Part shown: piece by piece, positions 11,672 through 22,094 of the stretch
How the letters are laid out: each line of letters begins with the position of its first letter
Position numbering within the stretch: the first letter of the stretch is position 1
Assembly (NCBI GenBank): GCA_030062745.1
Contig: CP099841.1
Coordinates: forward strand, 20,277,398-20,341,397
DNA length: 64,000 nt
Reading direction: 5' to 3'
Source of the DNA: Capitulum mitella
Taxonomy: Eukaryota > Arthropoda > Thecostraca > Pollicipedomorpha > Pollicipedidae
The notes under the pieces: model-generated
The model's input: the letters and a program-made list of their open reading frames with translations, nothing else
What the model was told of the DNA's origin: nothing
The model's database searches: none
Made by a program: the position numbers and the translations under genes

Positions 11672-13538
11672 TCAACCCTTTTCCCGGCAGGGGGGGTTGA
11701 ATCCGACGTCGGGTTTTTTGCTTGCCAGTTCCAGGGTTTTTCGCACAGCTTCACGAAGTTTGGTCACTTTTCCTATCTATTCCTCCTACGTATTGTAACA
11801 AAATGTCGTCATTCTGCCTTGCTCAGGGGGGAACCAGTCAACGTTTTTGGGAAGTACCTCAGGCCATTTTTGGCTTTGTTGAGGGTAACAAAAAATGGCT
11901 GTCAAGAAAAGCGTTTTTAAGACAGAATTTCAGACTCTAGATGGGTGTATAGGCAAAGAGTTGGGCAAGCATACAAATATAATTTTGTTAGCCTGAGTTC
12001 ATTCCGAAAGGTCGAGTCAAGGAAAAAATTCAAAGTTTGGTTTCACAGTAATTATTTCGGTGCTATGTCTCCGAATGCCAAACCCGGAATATGTATGACG
12101 TCGAAATGTGCCCTCTACTTGTGTACCAAATTTCAGCTTAATATCGTGTCGGGTCATAGAGCTATGATCTAAAACGTCAGTGCGCGTACCCTATACTACG
12201 ACAGCCGTAAGATGGAATTTTTGAAACAGAGCAGATTTTATGATTGGAAACGTTTTCAGACAATATGAACTGCTAGAGAACGGATAGCAGCCGATTGCAG
12301 TTACTTTGTGACACTTACAGCAATTAAATAACTCGTCGAATGACGTAGGAAAAAAATCGGAAATCGGCTGGAAATTTTTGAAGTTTCAAACATTTGAAGT
12401 CAGGCAAACGTAACGAAAACGACGGTTGTCGCTGACAAATGGGAACCTTGTGAAAGAACTAGCGTTCTACTTAAGACTACCGTTTGAACACAATCAGGCA
12501 ATGTCATTCGGGCATAAGTGATGGACGTACCAAGACCACAGCCAGGGTCAATAAGGGTCAGGGTCATCAAAGGTCAAGGTCAAACAGTTTGTGACCTGAT
12601 CCAGATTTGCTTTGCAACATGTCAGTTTGCATGAAATATGCATTCGAAGGCCCTAATAAAAACACGTGTGCGCACATTGATACGCTTACATATACCAAAG
12701 TCAGTGAAAGTCAAAGTTGTTAAAGATCAAGGTCAAATATCTTGTAACCTGTCCCAGATTTGTTCTGCGGCATGTCGATTTGTATGAAATATGCATTCAA
12801 AGACCGTAATAAAGACAGGCGTGCGCACATGGATACGCATACATATATACCAGAGTCATTTCAGGTCAAGGTCATGAAACGTCAAGGGCAGCTTTTGTGA
12901 CCTGATCCAGATTTGCTTTGCAATATATCGATTTGTGTGAAATACGCATTTAAAGACCCTACTAAAACACGTTTGGCACATTGATATTCACATGTATATA
13001 CATGTATGCATATGCATACATACAGAAATATAAACGCTGGAGATGACCAGATGTACCGGCGTTGGCTACCTTCACTGAAAATACTCCAAAAGCTACATGT
13101 TGCGCCTTCATTTACTCTCAAACTGTCCCGTGTTGTTCGAAATCTGATCTGTAAAAGATGAAAACATGACGCCATAGGTCAATGACCTGACATGACCTCG
13201 ACCCAAAATCACCAGTCAGGACTCCAAATGAATGAAAGTTGTCGTATTCCACGTTTAAACGGCCCAACAAACACCCCGTTTCGTTCGAAAAGTTGTGCGG
13301 AATGGCCCGTACGGGCCGAGAAAGTGTCCAAACTTGACCTTTTCCACCCCATTTGACCTTGAAGATATCGACTTAGAGTCATGACAATTGCACACAATGT
13401 CAATCGTTATAGCCCCCTGCCGTCTATAAAATTTCGTGTTTTTCGCCCTTTCTGTTGCCGAGATCGGGGGGGGGGGCACTTTTAGACCCCGCTTCTAGTA
13501 CGCGTTAGTGCGAAATCCCTTTCCACTGCGCGGGTTAA
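11672..13538 (+). mobile_element. TTAA-bounded non-autonomous element, chimeric copy (A left half, C right half)
   Basis: The left edge is TCAA-CCCTTTTCCCGGCAGG, a one-base variant of TTAA, and the right edge is CGCGGG-TTAA. The first 0.6 kb aligns with copies A1 and A3. The last part, from about 13,020, aligns in reverse with 56,050-56,560 at about 90% identity by eye. The middle holds a three-unit tandem repeat of 152-153 bp. Many AGGTCA half-sites are present. No transposase frame. Confidence 0.65.
12540..12990 (+). repeat. 152-153-bp tandem repeat, three units
   Basis: The word 'gtgacctgatccagattt' and its variant recur at 12,591, 12,743 and 12,896. Each is preceded by an AGTCA/AGGTCAAGGTCA stretch and followed by 'gaaatatgcattc' and 'cgtgcgcaca'. 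Each unit therefore carries its own nuclear-receptor-like half-site pair. Confidence 0.85.
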
Positions 13539-13909
13539 TGCTCAGTCTGGTTGTCTGGTGGTGATTGCAAATATGGGAAACATTACCACGACTCTAGAGG
13601 GTTGCCAGCGTTCTGTTAACAGTCGCTCGTGGGTCCCAAAAGATTCACAGTGCTTCCAGATAAATGATTTGGGCCGTTCCGGGGTTCTCACGGGCAAGTC
13701 TCGCGACAGTCTCTCTGTCACCTTGCTTTGACATTGCCTCCTAACTGCAAATAAACTGAAATTATTCATACATTTTCGCACGGTTTTAAGGCCAACAGTG
13801 GTTAGCATGCACAAGCCAGATGCCAGTAGTGAAACCTGTTATGTTTAAGGAATATCTATAGTTAAAGTTTTCATTTTTTTATTTCTTATTACCCACCCGT
13901 TACTTCAAG
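13539..13909. other. Unassigned DNA
   Basis: No gene or repeat family is recognised. Confidence 0.4.
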
Positions 13910-14588
13910 AGGCATGCTTTAGTAATCGTGAAGAAGGCTTGTCAAGTCAGGTATTCTAGTTCTACGAAGACACTGTAATGGTATTCTGCGTATTCTGAAG
14001 CCTTTGCCTATGGGTGCCCATGTCCCCTGCGGTTTTCCAGAAGTGGCGATTTGCCCCCCTAATTTTTAAGATATCAAATGGGAAGTTCCCATTGGAGACA
14101 CTATTTCTTGCACTTTGAAATCCAACAAAAGAACTTTCAACCGTAAGTTGTCCTGCAACGTCAGAAAAAGTTACTTTTATCCCTCGCCCGATATGTTCTT
14201 CAGCCAGCTTGTTCCTCCCCTCCCATTTCTGAATCGTGGCTACACCAATACCTTTGCCTGCAGTGGGAGATGGTGAGCTCCACTACTATTGTTGTATTCT
14301 TTGCTCATCTAGTTATTTATTACGAGGAAACCCATGGAAACTTCGCAGTTAGTTTATGCACTAGGGGATGACTCACAAACTGTCCACATTTTTCACTATT
14401 TTTTTCAGTCTCCCATATTTCTTTATGCAGTGTTTTCGGTTCCATTCTTTCAATAGAAATAGTAAATAAAAACATGTAAGCATAATATCCGGTATCCGGC
14501 CGGACATCCGGCCAGATATCGGCACCCCGATCCGGCACATCCGATATCCGGCCGCATCACAAAAACCCCGATCCGGTGCATCCCTAGT
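13910..14588 (+). mobile_element. Repeat D, copy 1 (hAT-like MITE fragment) with a nested insertion
   Basis: It aligns with 27,450-27,875 through 'ctagttctacgaagacactgtaatgg' type landmarks, a CCGG-rich end and the terminal word TGCATCCCTA, which is common at hAT-like MITE ends. Relative to the other copy it holds an extra 250 bp at 14,010-14,259, flanked by the direct repeat CCTTTGCCT (14,001-14,009 and 14,251-14,259). The left end is not found. The hAT assignment is inference from the terminal word only. Confidence 0.55.
14010..14250. mobile_element. Small insertion inside repeat D1, flanked by 9-bp direct repeats
   Basis: The direct repeats CCTTTGCCT look like a target-site duplication, and the copy of repeat D at about 27,560 has a single uninterrupted version of this site. 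The inserted 241 bp begins ATGGGTGCCCATG and ends GTGGCTACACCAATA. No clear terminal inverted repeats or coding capacity. Confidence 0.6.
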
Positions 14589-14639
14589 CATATCTATGTT
14601 TCAAAAGACAATATATGTGCTCCTGTGCGTTAAATACGA

Positions 14640-15160
14640 GGTAAATTACATAACATTGCGGTTTTTCCTATACATCCCGTCATATACCAATGGCATATGG
14701 CAAAATTTGACATTTGGTCCCTCCTGAGGAAAATCTTGGCTACGTGCCTGGATGTATGGATGCAGTCGGACTTGATTCTGTCCGGCAAAAAGGTTAGGTC
14801 GCGCGAAGCGTGGTATAAGCTTACGTGTCAATAGCGACCCTGTGCTGGGCTAGGCTTGCACTGCAAAAAAAAAAATCACACAAAAATGGTTTGTGAGAGG
14901 AAAGGTTTGTAAGGAAAAGATAACTAAACGCTCTGAAACTTAAAAAAAGTTTGGCATCGGAGAAGGTTGGTACTGGAAAAGGAACGGCCCTACCTAGCAT
15001 AACCTTACCTATTCTAACCTAATCTGGCCTCTTTGTTGTACCAAGCAAAGTCCGATCGCACCCTATGTCGGCCTGCGGCGTCTAGTATTCTACGACGCTC
15101 CTTCGTCGCGGGGCTGCGCGTTTGGTCCTTCCCAGATACGAATTTTGTCCGATTCGAACC
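14640..15160. repeat. Fold-back repeat I, copy 1 (inverted pair)
   Basis: The left arm (about 14,690-14,830) carries 'cagtcggacttg', 'ggttaggtcgcgcgaagcg'. The right arm (about 15,010-15,150) carries these in reverse complement, as 'taacctaatctggcc', 'aagtccgatcgcaccc' and 'cggcctgcggcg'. The same words occur at 15.9-16.3, 19.0-19.55 and 39.4-39.66 kb. Confidence 0.6.
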
Positions 15161-15689
15161 TTTTCTGATACGAACCTTATTAAGAACATTTGGTTGCTAA
15201 CCCTTTCCCATACGAACCCTTGGCTTACAAACCTTGGTACGGTTATCTTTCTTGGGTCGCTTGAGGTAACGTATGGTCGACCTATTCCCTTCTTTACCCT
15301 GCTATGGTGTGAGTTCAGGTGACTAGCGGGTGGACCATTCCATGTTTTTACCAGTCACCGTCAGAGGCGCTACCTTCGCAGGTTACGGGTGATTAGGGTG
15401 AGTTGAGGTCTGCTCGACCAAAGAAACTTTTATTTTCTGCTCGACCGTCACTGGTCCGCTGTGGGTGGTGCTGGTCGCGGTTTGTCTTTTGGCTGGAGTG
15501 GCCGGAGCGTTCGGACAGACAAGACATATTAACTGACGAGGAAGCCTCTGCCTCACAGGTGAGTGTGGACGGAAAGGAAGAAAGAAATTCTGGATGTTCA
15601 GGAAAAAAGGCTTTGTTCTGGATGGTAATCGCCAGAATCTTTGAAATGGATACTTTTATGAACAGAAATCCGACTTTCAGTCTCTAGTC
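15161..15689. other. Unassigned DNA
   Basis: No gene is seen. Short 'gaacctt'/'acgaacct' words recur at 15,135-15,235. Confidence 0.4.
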
Positions 15690-16315
15690 CTGGAGCTGAT
15701 AAGTACGCAGGATGTTTGAAGGCTATATATTTGGTAGTCTTCATTAAGTGTACCACTACGGCCAGAATGCAAGGCCGTAGAAAGATTCTACGCAACATCG
15801 CAGATAATAGTGACGTCATGGAAGCTGAAATACAAGGTCCGTGGGTCCACTAAATCATTTTTCTCTGCAGTTTAGGAACACTATTGTTGGGTAACTGGGC
15901 GAAAGATCGTATGACAAAAGACGGGAAGGAAAAGGTCGCAAGGCAAAAGACCGTATCAGATAAACATCGAAGTAAATGTTGGAGAAGTTGCGTTGAAAGT
16001 GCGGCATGGAATATTCGAGGACGCATGCCGATGAAGGGAGCAGTCGGACTTGGCTGTCCAACAAAGAGGTTAGGTCGCGCGAAGCGCGATACTAGGTCAT
16101 ACCTGTAAAGGGGTCGTATGCTGGGCGTGTTACAGTGTCGTACGATTAAAGGTCGTATGAGATAAATATCAAAGAACAAATGTTGCGTCTAAGGCGCAGC
16201 CCGCGGCCGGAGGCGCGCTGTAGGATACCAGAGGTCGCGGGCCGGTAAGAGGGTGCGATCGGACTAGGCTCTGTCCAACAGAGATTAGGTCGCGCGAACA
16301 GGGACGTAGCCAGAA
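15690..16315 (-). repeat. Repeat I, copy 2, with a partial tandem unit
   Basis: 15,690-15,900 aligns in reverse with 19,560-19,700. Shared words are 'agtggacccacg', TGACGTCA, 'gccgtag' and 'gtggtacactt'. Next come two direct units containing 'aaagatcgtatga', 'ataaatatc', 'ggacttggctgtccaac' and 'ttaggtcgcgcgaa' (about 15,890-16,120 and 16,140-16,310). It is a mosaic with no coding content. Confidence 0.6.
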
Positions 16316-16689
16316 TTCCGCCGGGGGGGGGGGGGCAAGGCGGATCAAGGGTGCCCTCTTGACCAATGGGGGCTCTCATTAGAGATTGATCCAGGATGTT
16401 GCCAATCCGGGGGGGGGAGGGGGGGTGGCAGTGGTTAGCGCAGGGCCCCCTCCTAGTCCGTCCTTCCATTTTTCGCTTTTAAGATATGAAGAACGTTCAT
16501 CCACGCGAGTCAAGGGAGAAATATATGATGTAGTTTTGCGTTTTCTACCATATAAAATAAACGGAAAAAACTGAAGAAGTTCACCTTATTTGAGAAAAAT
16601 TTTGCATTTTATTTCCGGACAGCGACCGAATCGACGAAACGGAAAAATTTTAGGCGGCTCCGTCCCTTCATCCATTTGAAATGTATCCG
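16316..16689. other. Unassigned DNA with poly-G tracts
   Basis: G runs of 13-14 at 16,323-16,336 and of eight and seven near 16,410-16,427 flank a short stretch resembling 'gtagccagaatt', a phrase common at the edge of DNA-transposon fragments. No gene. Confidence 0.45.
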
Positions 16690-18720
16690 TATCTGGTCCA
16701 GGAACCCGATATCAGTCCTCCACCGCACCTCCTCCCCTCCCGTAGATTCTGGAAACGTTTTTGCCAGTTTAGGTTGGATGCCCTCTTGCAGTTACAGGGC
16801 AGTTTTGGTGGACCCGTGCTGTCTACGTGTCAAGGTCCTCTAGTGGTCTCAGGTTCCTTTTACAGTTTCACGTGTCTCTCAGGACGTCTCAGACGCTCTT
16901 CTGGCAGTTTCGGGGGCACCTCTTTTCACCAGATGGGTCGCTTCCACCCATCTGGCAGTTTTAGGGACGCTTAAACCATCTCGGATTCCCTCCTGTTGTC
17001 CACGAGACATTTTTGCCGTCTAAGGGGACCCTCTGGCAATAACAAAGGCCGTCTATAAGTCTCTCTTTCCCATGTCAAAGACGTCCCTGGCAATTCTCTA
17101 GGTCCTTTGGCCGTTTCAGGAGCTGTTTGGACGTTTCAAAGTTTAGTAGTTTCAGCCCCTGTTGTCCTAGGTGCCCCTCTTATCGTCTCTGGGGAACACG
17201 GTTGCCATCTAAGTGATCCTCTGGCGGCTACAAAAAGATCGGCAATTTCAGGGCCCCGTTGCGGTGTCATAGGCCCTCTGAACGCCTCCGTTGGTCTCCA
17301 TGGCGTATTAGGTATGTTTCTCTGTCACATGGGGTGTAACTGGCAGTCTTAGGACCCTCTAGCTGTAACAGGAGCCTTTGTTGGTGTTTCAGGGGCCTCA
17401 CTGGCAGTCTCAGTAGGACTTTTGCTGTGTCAGAAGCCCGCCTAACACTTGAGGACCTTCTGGCAGTCCAGGACCCCCACACCATCTTAGTGACCCTCTT
17501 GTTTCTCCCTCGCAGGGGCCCTCCGACCTTTTTGGCGGTCCCAGGGGTCGTTTATCGCGTAGGGGCCATCTGGCCGTCTCAAGATCCACCAGAATTTCCT
17601 GGAGCCCCCTTACTGCATCAAGAACCCTCAGGTTTTCAAAAAGACCAGTGTAGCTCATTTTGGACCCGTCTCGAAGTTGAGATCACCCATGAATTCCGTT
17701 CAGGTCTCTGGCCGGCTGGGTTCTCTTTATGCCATGCTAGGCACCATCTTAAGTTCTTGCCGTCCCATGGGCCTGTGGCACTTTAAGCGACCTCATGAAT
17801 CCTTGGCCGTATTGAGGCCCCTCTTCCAATCCCAGGGGCCCTTGGAGAGTTTCATGGGCCCTTTTATCCATCATGGCCCATCTTACCGTCTCAGGGTCCC
17901 ATTAACCCCCCCCCCCCAGAGGCCCTCTGACTGTATCAGTAACCCGTCAGTTTTTCACACAGGCCCATGCAACCCATTCGGGGCTTCTGTGATACTGCAG
18001 AGACCCCTATGCCGCCCTAGGGACTCAGTCCTCATCTTGGTCGTCTCAGGGGCCCTGCGACCCTTCTGGAGGTCTCAGGGGCACCCTGCCGTGTTGGGGC
18101 CCTTTTGTGGTTTCAGGGGCCCTTTGGAAACCTCAAGGATGCTCTATGCGTCTCAAGGGTTATCTAACTCTCCTGGACGCCCCTCAGACTGCATGAAGAG
18201 CCCGTCAGGCTCATACATAGACCCCGTGAAGCTGATACGGTCCCCTTCGGGCCCCTTTTGAGTCTGAGAGAATCCCCTTCTCGGACATCAGGGGAGGGGC
18301 GATCGCCCCCATCGCTCCACCCTGGATCCGCGCCTGGCCCTGGTAATCAGTGGGCCCCGTATGGTGAAAATCGTCGCCGGCTTGTAAAGGGGCCCCGCTG
18401 GAGTGTCAAGGGGTCCCTGCTTGCCTGTTAGCAGGTACCCTTACACGTCGGCAGAGGCATCTTTACAGGTAAGCAGGGGTCCCTGAATGAATGTTTAGGG
18501 GCCCTTGCTGGCCTGTAGGGGGGGGGGGGCACTGCCTATCTGTAGAGGACCCCATCCGCCTATAAAGGGCCCCTTTCGGCCTCTGAAGGAAGGGTCAGGG
18601 GCCTTCTTACGGACCGTAAGGAAGTCCCTCAAGAAATCGACAGGGGGCCCTCCGCAAATAAGCAGTGACTTCCCTACAAACTAGCAGGGCCCTAGACATT
18701 TATTCAGACCAGGGGCCTCT
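16690..18720 (+). repeat. GGGCCC-rich degenerate repeat, block 3
   Basis: 'tggcagtttcaggggccctc'-like units recur every 30-40 bases up to about 18,300, where the block ends in 'gggcgatcgcccccatcg'. From about 18,380 to 18,720 a 20-25-base variant ('aaggggtccctgctggcctgt') takes over. A 194-codon frame at 17,677-18,261 is low-complexity S/G/P/R and is explained by the repeat. Landmarks at 17,960-18,045 match blocks 2 and 4. Confidence 0.7.
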
Positions 18721-18954
18721 CTTCATAGCACACAAAGCCCTCTTATATTCGGAGTACGTTTTTTTTTTAGGATCGTAAGCCTTTTTAATGCGTTAAGTGT
18801 TTTGTCTGTTTCGGACAGCCTAAGGCACCCTGCGGGCGCCTAACACTATCCAAACAAATGGGGCGTTCGGCCCCAGGAGGGCTAGCTCCACCGCCGGGAA
18901 CCCTTTTGGGGGGGCTTTGCCCCTTGGCCCCTTTCGGCTACGCCACTGCGCGCA
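18721..18954. other. Edge fragment between repeats
   Basis: 'tgggggggctttgccccttggccccttt' and 'ggctacgccactg' resemble the ends of a DNA-transposon MITE. No further call. Confidence 0.35.
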
Positions 18955-19700
18955 AAGCGCGGTCTTAAGTTATATCTAAATAGGCCCTATTTCCCTTCGT
19001 AAGCCAAAGATCGTAAGGCAAAAGATCGTATGAGATAAATATCGAAGAATGTTTCTCAAATGTTAATAAATGTCAAATGCTGCTCCGAAGACGAAGCCCC
19101 GCGCCGGAGGCGCGGTATAACATACTAGGGACCGCAGGCCGATAAAGGATGTGATTGGACTTGGCTGTGTCCAACAGAGGTTAGGTCGCCTTAAGCGCGG
19201 TATTAGGTTACATCTAACTAGCCCCTATTTAAATGTAACCTAATAGGTTATAAGACTACGGCCTAATGGTTATTAGATTAATTAGGTAAAACAGTATAAT
19301 ACTAATAAGGTTGTAAAGTTATAAACCCAGTTAGGTTATATTTAAGTAAGCTCTTTTTTAGACGTAGCCTAATACTGCGCTTCGCACGACCTAATCTGTT
19401 ATACGAAGCTAAGTCCGAATGCACCCTCTTGTCGGCCTGCGGCGTTGCGCCTTCGGCGCAACATTTCTCTTCATATTTGTTTTACACGATCTTTTGCTTT
19501 ACGATCCTTGGCTTTCGATCTTTTGCCATACGATATTTCACGCAGTTGCTCAACATTGGCGTCACTTAACTGAGAAGAAATATTAGTTGAGTGGACCCAC
19601 GAAACTTATACTGGGATTTCTGTGACGTCAAGAGCATTTGTGTTTGTGCCGTAGAGTCTTTGTACAAACCTTGGCTTTTGGCTGTGGTGGTACACTTGTA
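18955..19700. repeat. Fold-back repeat I, copy 3 (arms about 230 bp)
   Basis: The left arm at about 19,000-19,240 and the right arm at about 19,345-19,555 are reverse complements at roughly 70-75% by eye. Shared words in order are 'aaagatcgta', 'gcaaaagatcgt', 'gcaggccga', 'ggacttgg', 'ttaggtcg' and 'gtattaggttac'. The spacer is AT-rich with TTAGGTTAT words. The extension to 19,700 matches copy 2 and includes a TGACGTCA palindrome (19,623-19,630), so that site belongs to the repeat. Confidence 0.7.
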
Positions 19701-21001
19701 AAGAATATCATATAATGATTGCAAACAATTTTTGATAAATTTCCTATGTATTTATCTGCCTCCAGTTGTCTCATTGTGTGACATGGTGATTGTCAATGAA
19801 CAGTAGCACTCATCAGATCACTGTTTCTTTATTGTCCAGGGGTGATATCAAAATGTGGGGTGCAGTCATAATGCAGTCAACATTTTCCACATCCAGCAGG
19901 AAATGTTCTATAACCAATCAAAATGTATCTTTTATATCAGTCATAAATAAACCTTTTGTGGTTGCATTGTAATTGTAATGCCTTGTTATCTGTTGTTAAT
20001 TTTGATGGCATTAATTGCTGATTTATTGCCAAGCACTGTACAGATATCCTGTGTTTATTTTTCACATAGCTCACACAAATTGGTCTTATATTGGTATTGG
20101 AATCTATCGGAAAACATGATACATAAAAAGTGCTCATCGACTGTATCATTTATTTGATGTGTTTACATCCTGTGAGTCATGTTTGGGAAATGTTCTAAGG
20201 GGAATGGAAAACTTCATATCTGAAGTGCTCTGAATTGCACTTAGGATGGGTCTGTGGCATCACTTAGAAAGTTTTCTATAGGATCTGGGCTGAAAATGCA
20301 CACATAGATTTTGATAAGGTACACTGTATCATACATCAGCATTTCCCAGAAAATGACAAAATGTGGCCAGCAACATGTTCAGAACCACTGGGAAATTATG
20401 CTGAGTTAACAATGGGTGAACATCATGTGTAATCAGGGTGACAGTGGCAGGTTGCTTGAGTTCTCAGGGGAGTGGATGCCTCCAAATCATGGGGAAGATG
20501 CATTTCACATCATTTGCATGTAACTGTAATATAAAATTGCATTACTGCTGTGGTTTTGTGCATGCAGTTGTCAGATAAAATGCCTGTAGCTAACCACAAT
20601 GCACAGTGACTGAGCAAGTCATATCCTTGAATTTCTACTGGCAGCTGTTTTGGTTCAGACTGTTGGGTTCCAAAGCAGTAAGCATGCCATTGGGCTTAAA
20701 AATATGCATAGATGAATACAATTTTACATATATATAACTGTATGCATTTATGGTATAAACATAGGTAGAATCATATGTCTGATAGGTATACAAATGTGCT
20801 ATTCTCAAATGGTTTACTTTGTTATTTGCATGGTTTCTGCAAAAAAAGATGTTTGTACAGGAGACCTCACAGTGCTTTAGTCATAGCCATCAGCAGCAGA
20901 ATGATAGTATACTTCGAAGCAGATCACAATGGTTGTTTTTTTTATTGTCTAGATGTTCAGTCTCCATTGAACCTGATGTGATCAAATTGCAAAGGCTATT
21001 T

Positions 21002-21046
<45 letters not shown>

Positions 21047-21758
21047 GCTATTTTATATTATAGAAAGCTAGCTGTGGTGTATGTAAATAATGAGTTATTA
21101 TTAGCTAAAGTTGTATGGTCATTTTACTATTATGTGGCCCAGTTGCAGTCAGGGTAAGCCAGCCAGTGGCACAGTATGGTCCTGGCCAGTTGTAAGGGCA
21201 GCCTTGGGTTTTACAGTATTTGATGTAATCTTACAAGTTTAGAGACTCAAATGGAATTTCAGTGGATGCAATAGTCTGCAGTAATGACTAGCACTGCATT
21301 GGGAATATGTGTGTTTTGCTACTCCCCACGTAGGGGATTTGAATAATTTCAGAAATGAATATCAGCAAGCAAATGGTAAATTCTTGTCATCGGTTGCATT
21401 TTATTTCTGCCAATTCTATTCATACCCCAACTGGCAGGTACTTTATTTGTGTCTATATATTTCAGTGTTGTATGTTTGGGCCAGTCATTTTGCTGGTTAC
21501 TGGACTGAACTGCACAAAAAAAGATGTTAATGTTAAGATGATTCAGCATTGGAATGTAACAAGATGCATAAATGTGAATTAACTTAATGCAAATACTATT
21601 TTGCCTCTTTATGCCACCTTTGACTGTTGTATTTTGGCTGCCTGTTTTGTACTGTTCAGAATAATGGCAAAAATTAATTTCAGTCACTGCTGCCAGTCTT
21701 GTGTATGTGCAGGTCATGTGCTTCAGCCGAGATTGAATTAGTTCCATTCTGTTCGCAG
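19700..21758 (+). other. CpG-depleted intron upstream of the NDUFB1 coding exon
   Basis: By hand count only 7 CpG occur in 19,681-21,758, against 22 in the 204-nt exon that follows. The stretch ends in a good splice acceptor (pyrimidine tract, then GCAG at 21,755-21,758). A (TA)n microsatellite lies at 21,002-21,043. The upstream exon was not found. Calling this the NDUFB1 first intron is inference from the acceptor and composition. Confidence 0.5.
21002..21043. repeat. (TA)n microsatellite
   Basis: Perfect TA dinucleotides are seen inside the intron-like stretch upstream of NDUFB1. Confidence 0.95.
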
Positions 21759-21962
21759 GACGCAGACTGTCGGCCGTCAACAGCTGATACGATGCCGACT
21801 CCGATCATCAAAAACCCGATCGCCGCCATGATTCCTCTGGCCATGTTCCTGGGAGGCTGGTACCTTGACCGGCTCGACGACGAGCGCATGACGATGTTCA
21901 GGAACAAATCGGCCCTGTACGGCCGCGAGCTGAAACCCGGCGAAAAGCAGCCGTGGCCCTGA
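21759..21962 (+). CDS. NDUFB1: NADH dehydrogenase (ubiquinone) 1 beta subcomplex subunit 1, coding exon
   Basis: The 56-codon frame from ATG 21,792 to TGA 21,962 encodes MNLL, a small single-span accessory subunit of the membrane arm of mitochondrial complex I. A hydrophobic segment (residues about 9-24) is followed by YLDRLDDERMTMFRNKSALY and RELKPGE. These correspond to the YLDRKSDERLTAFRNKS and RELQPSE blocks of vertebrate NDUFB1, and the length (56 versus about 58) fits. The exon begins after an AG acceptor at 21,757-21,758, so 33 nt of 5' UTR lie in this exon and at least one upstream non-coding exon is expected. The start is the first ATG in frame. CWF19L2 lies convergent downstream. 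Family assignment is from remembered motifs. Confidence 0.9.
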   Translation, partial: DADCRPSTADTMPTPIIKNPIAAMIPLAMFLGGWYLDRLDDERMTMFRNKSALYGRELKPGEKQPWP

Positions 21963-22064
21963 GAGCAGATGAAGAGGACAAAGGAAGCGATTGTAGTGCG
22001 TGTTTGAATAAGTTCAGTCCGTGATGTCCTTATTTGATCTTGTTCATAACGATGGGTCGCTTGC

Positions 22065-22070
22065 AATAAA
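22065..22070 (+). promoter_or_regulatory. Poly(A) signal of NDUFB1
   Basis: AATAAA lies about 100 bases after the NDUFB1 stop codon. The 3' UTR would therefore be roughly 120 bases long. Confidence 0.75.
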
Positions 22071-22094
22071 GGACTCATACTCGACTGCATAGTT

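Noticed and set aside
12882-13175. A conserved protein in TTAA element C (about 50 residues shared with 56,408-56,560)
   Set aside because: The differences between the two copies mostly change amino acids, as expected for non-coding DNA that is simply similar.
17677-18261. 194-codon plus-strand frame
   Set aside because: It lies inside the GGGCCC-rich repeat and is low-complexity.
19623-19630. TGACGTCA as a CRE in an NDUFB1 promoter
   Set aside because: The same site and flanks occur inverted at 15,811-15,818 within repeat I, so it belongs to a dispersed repeat.
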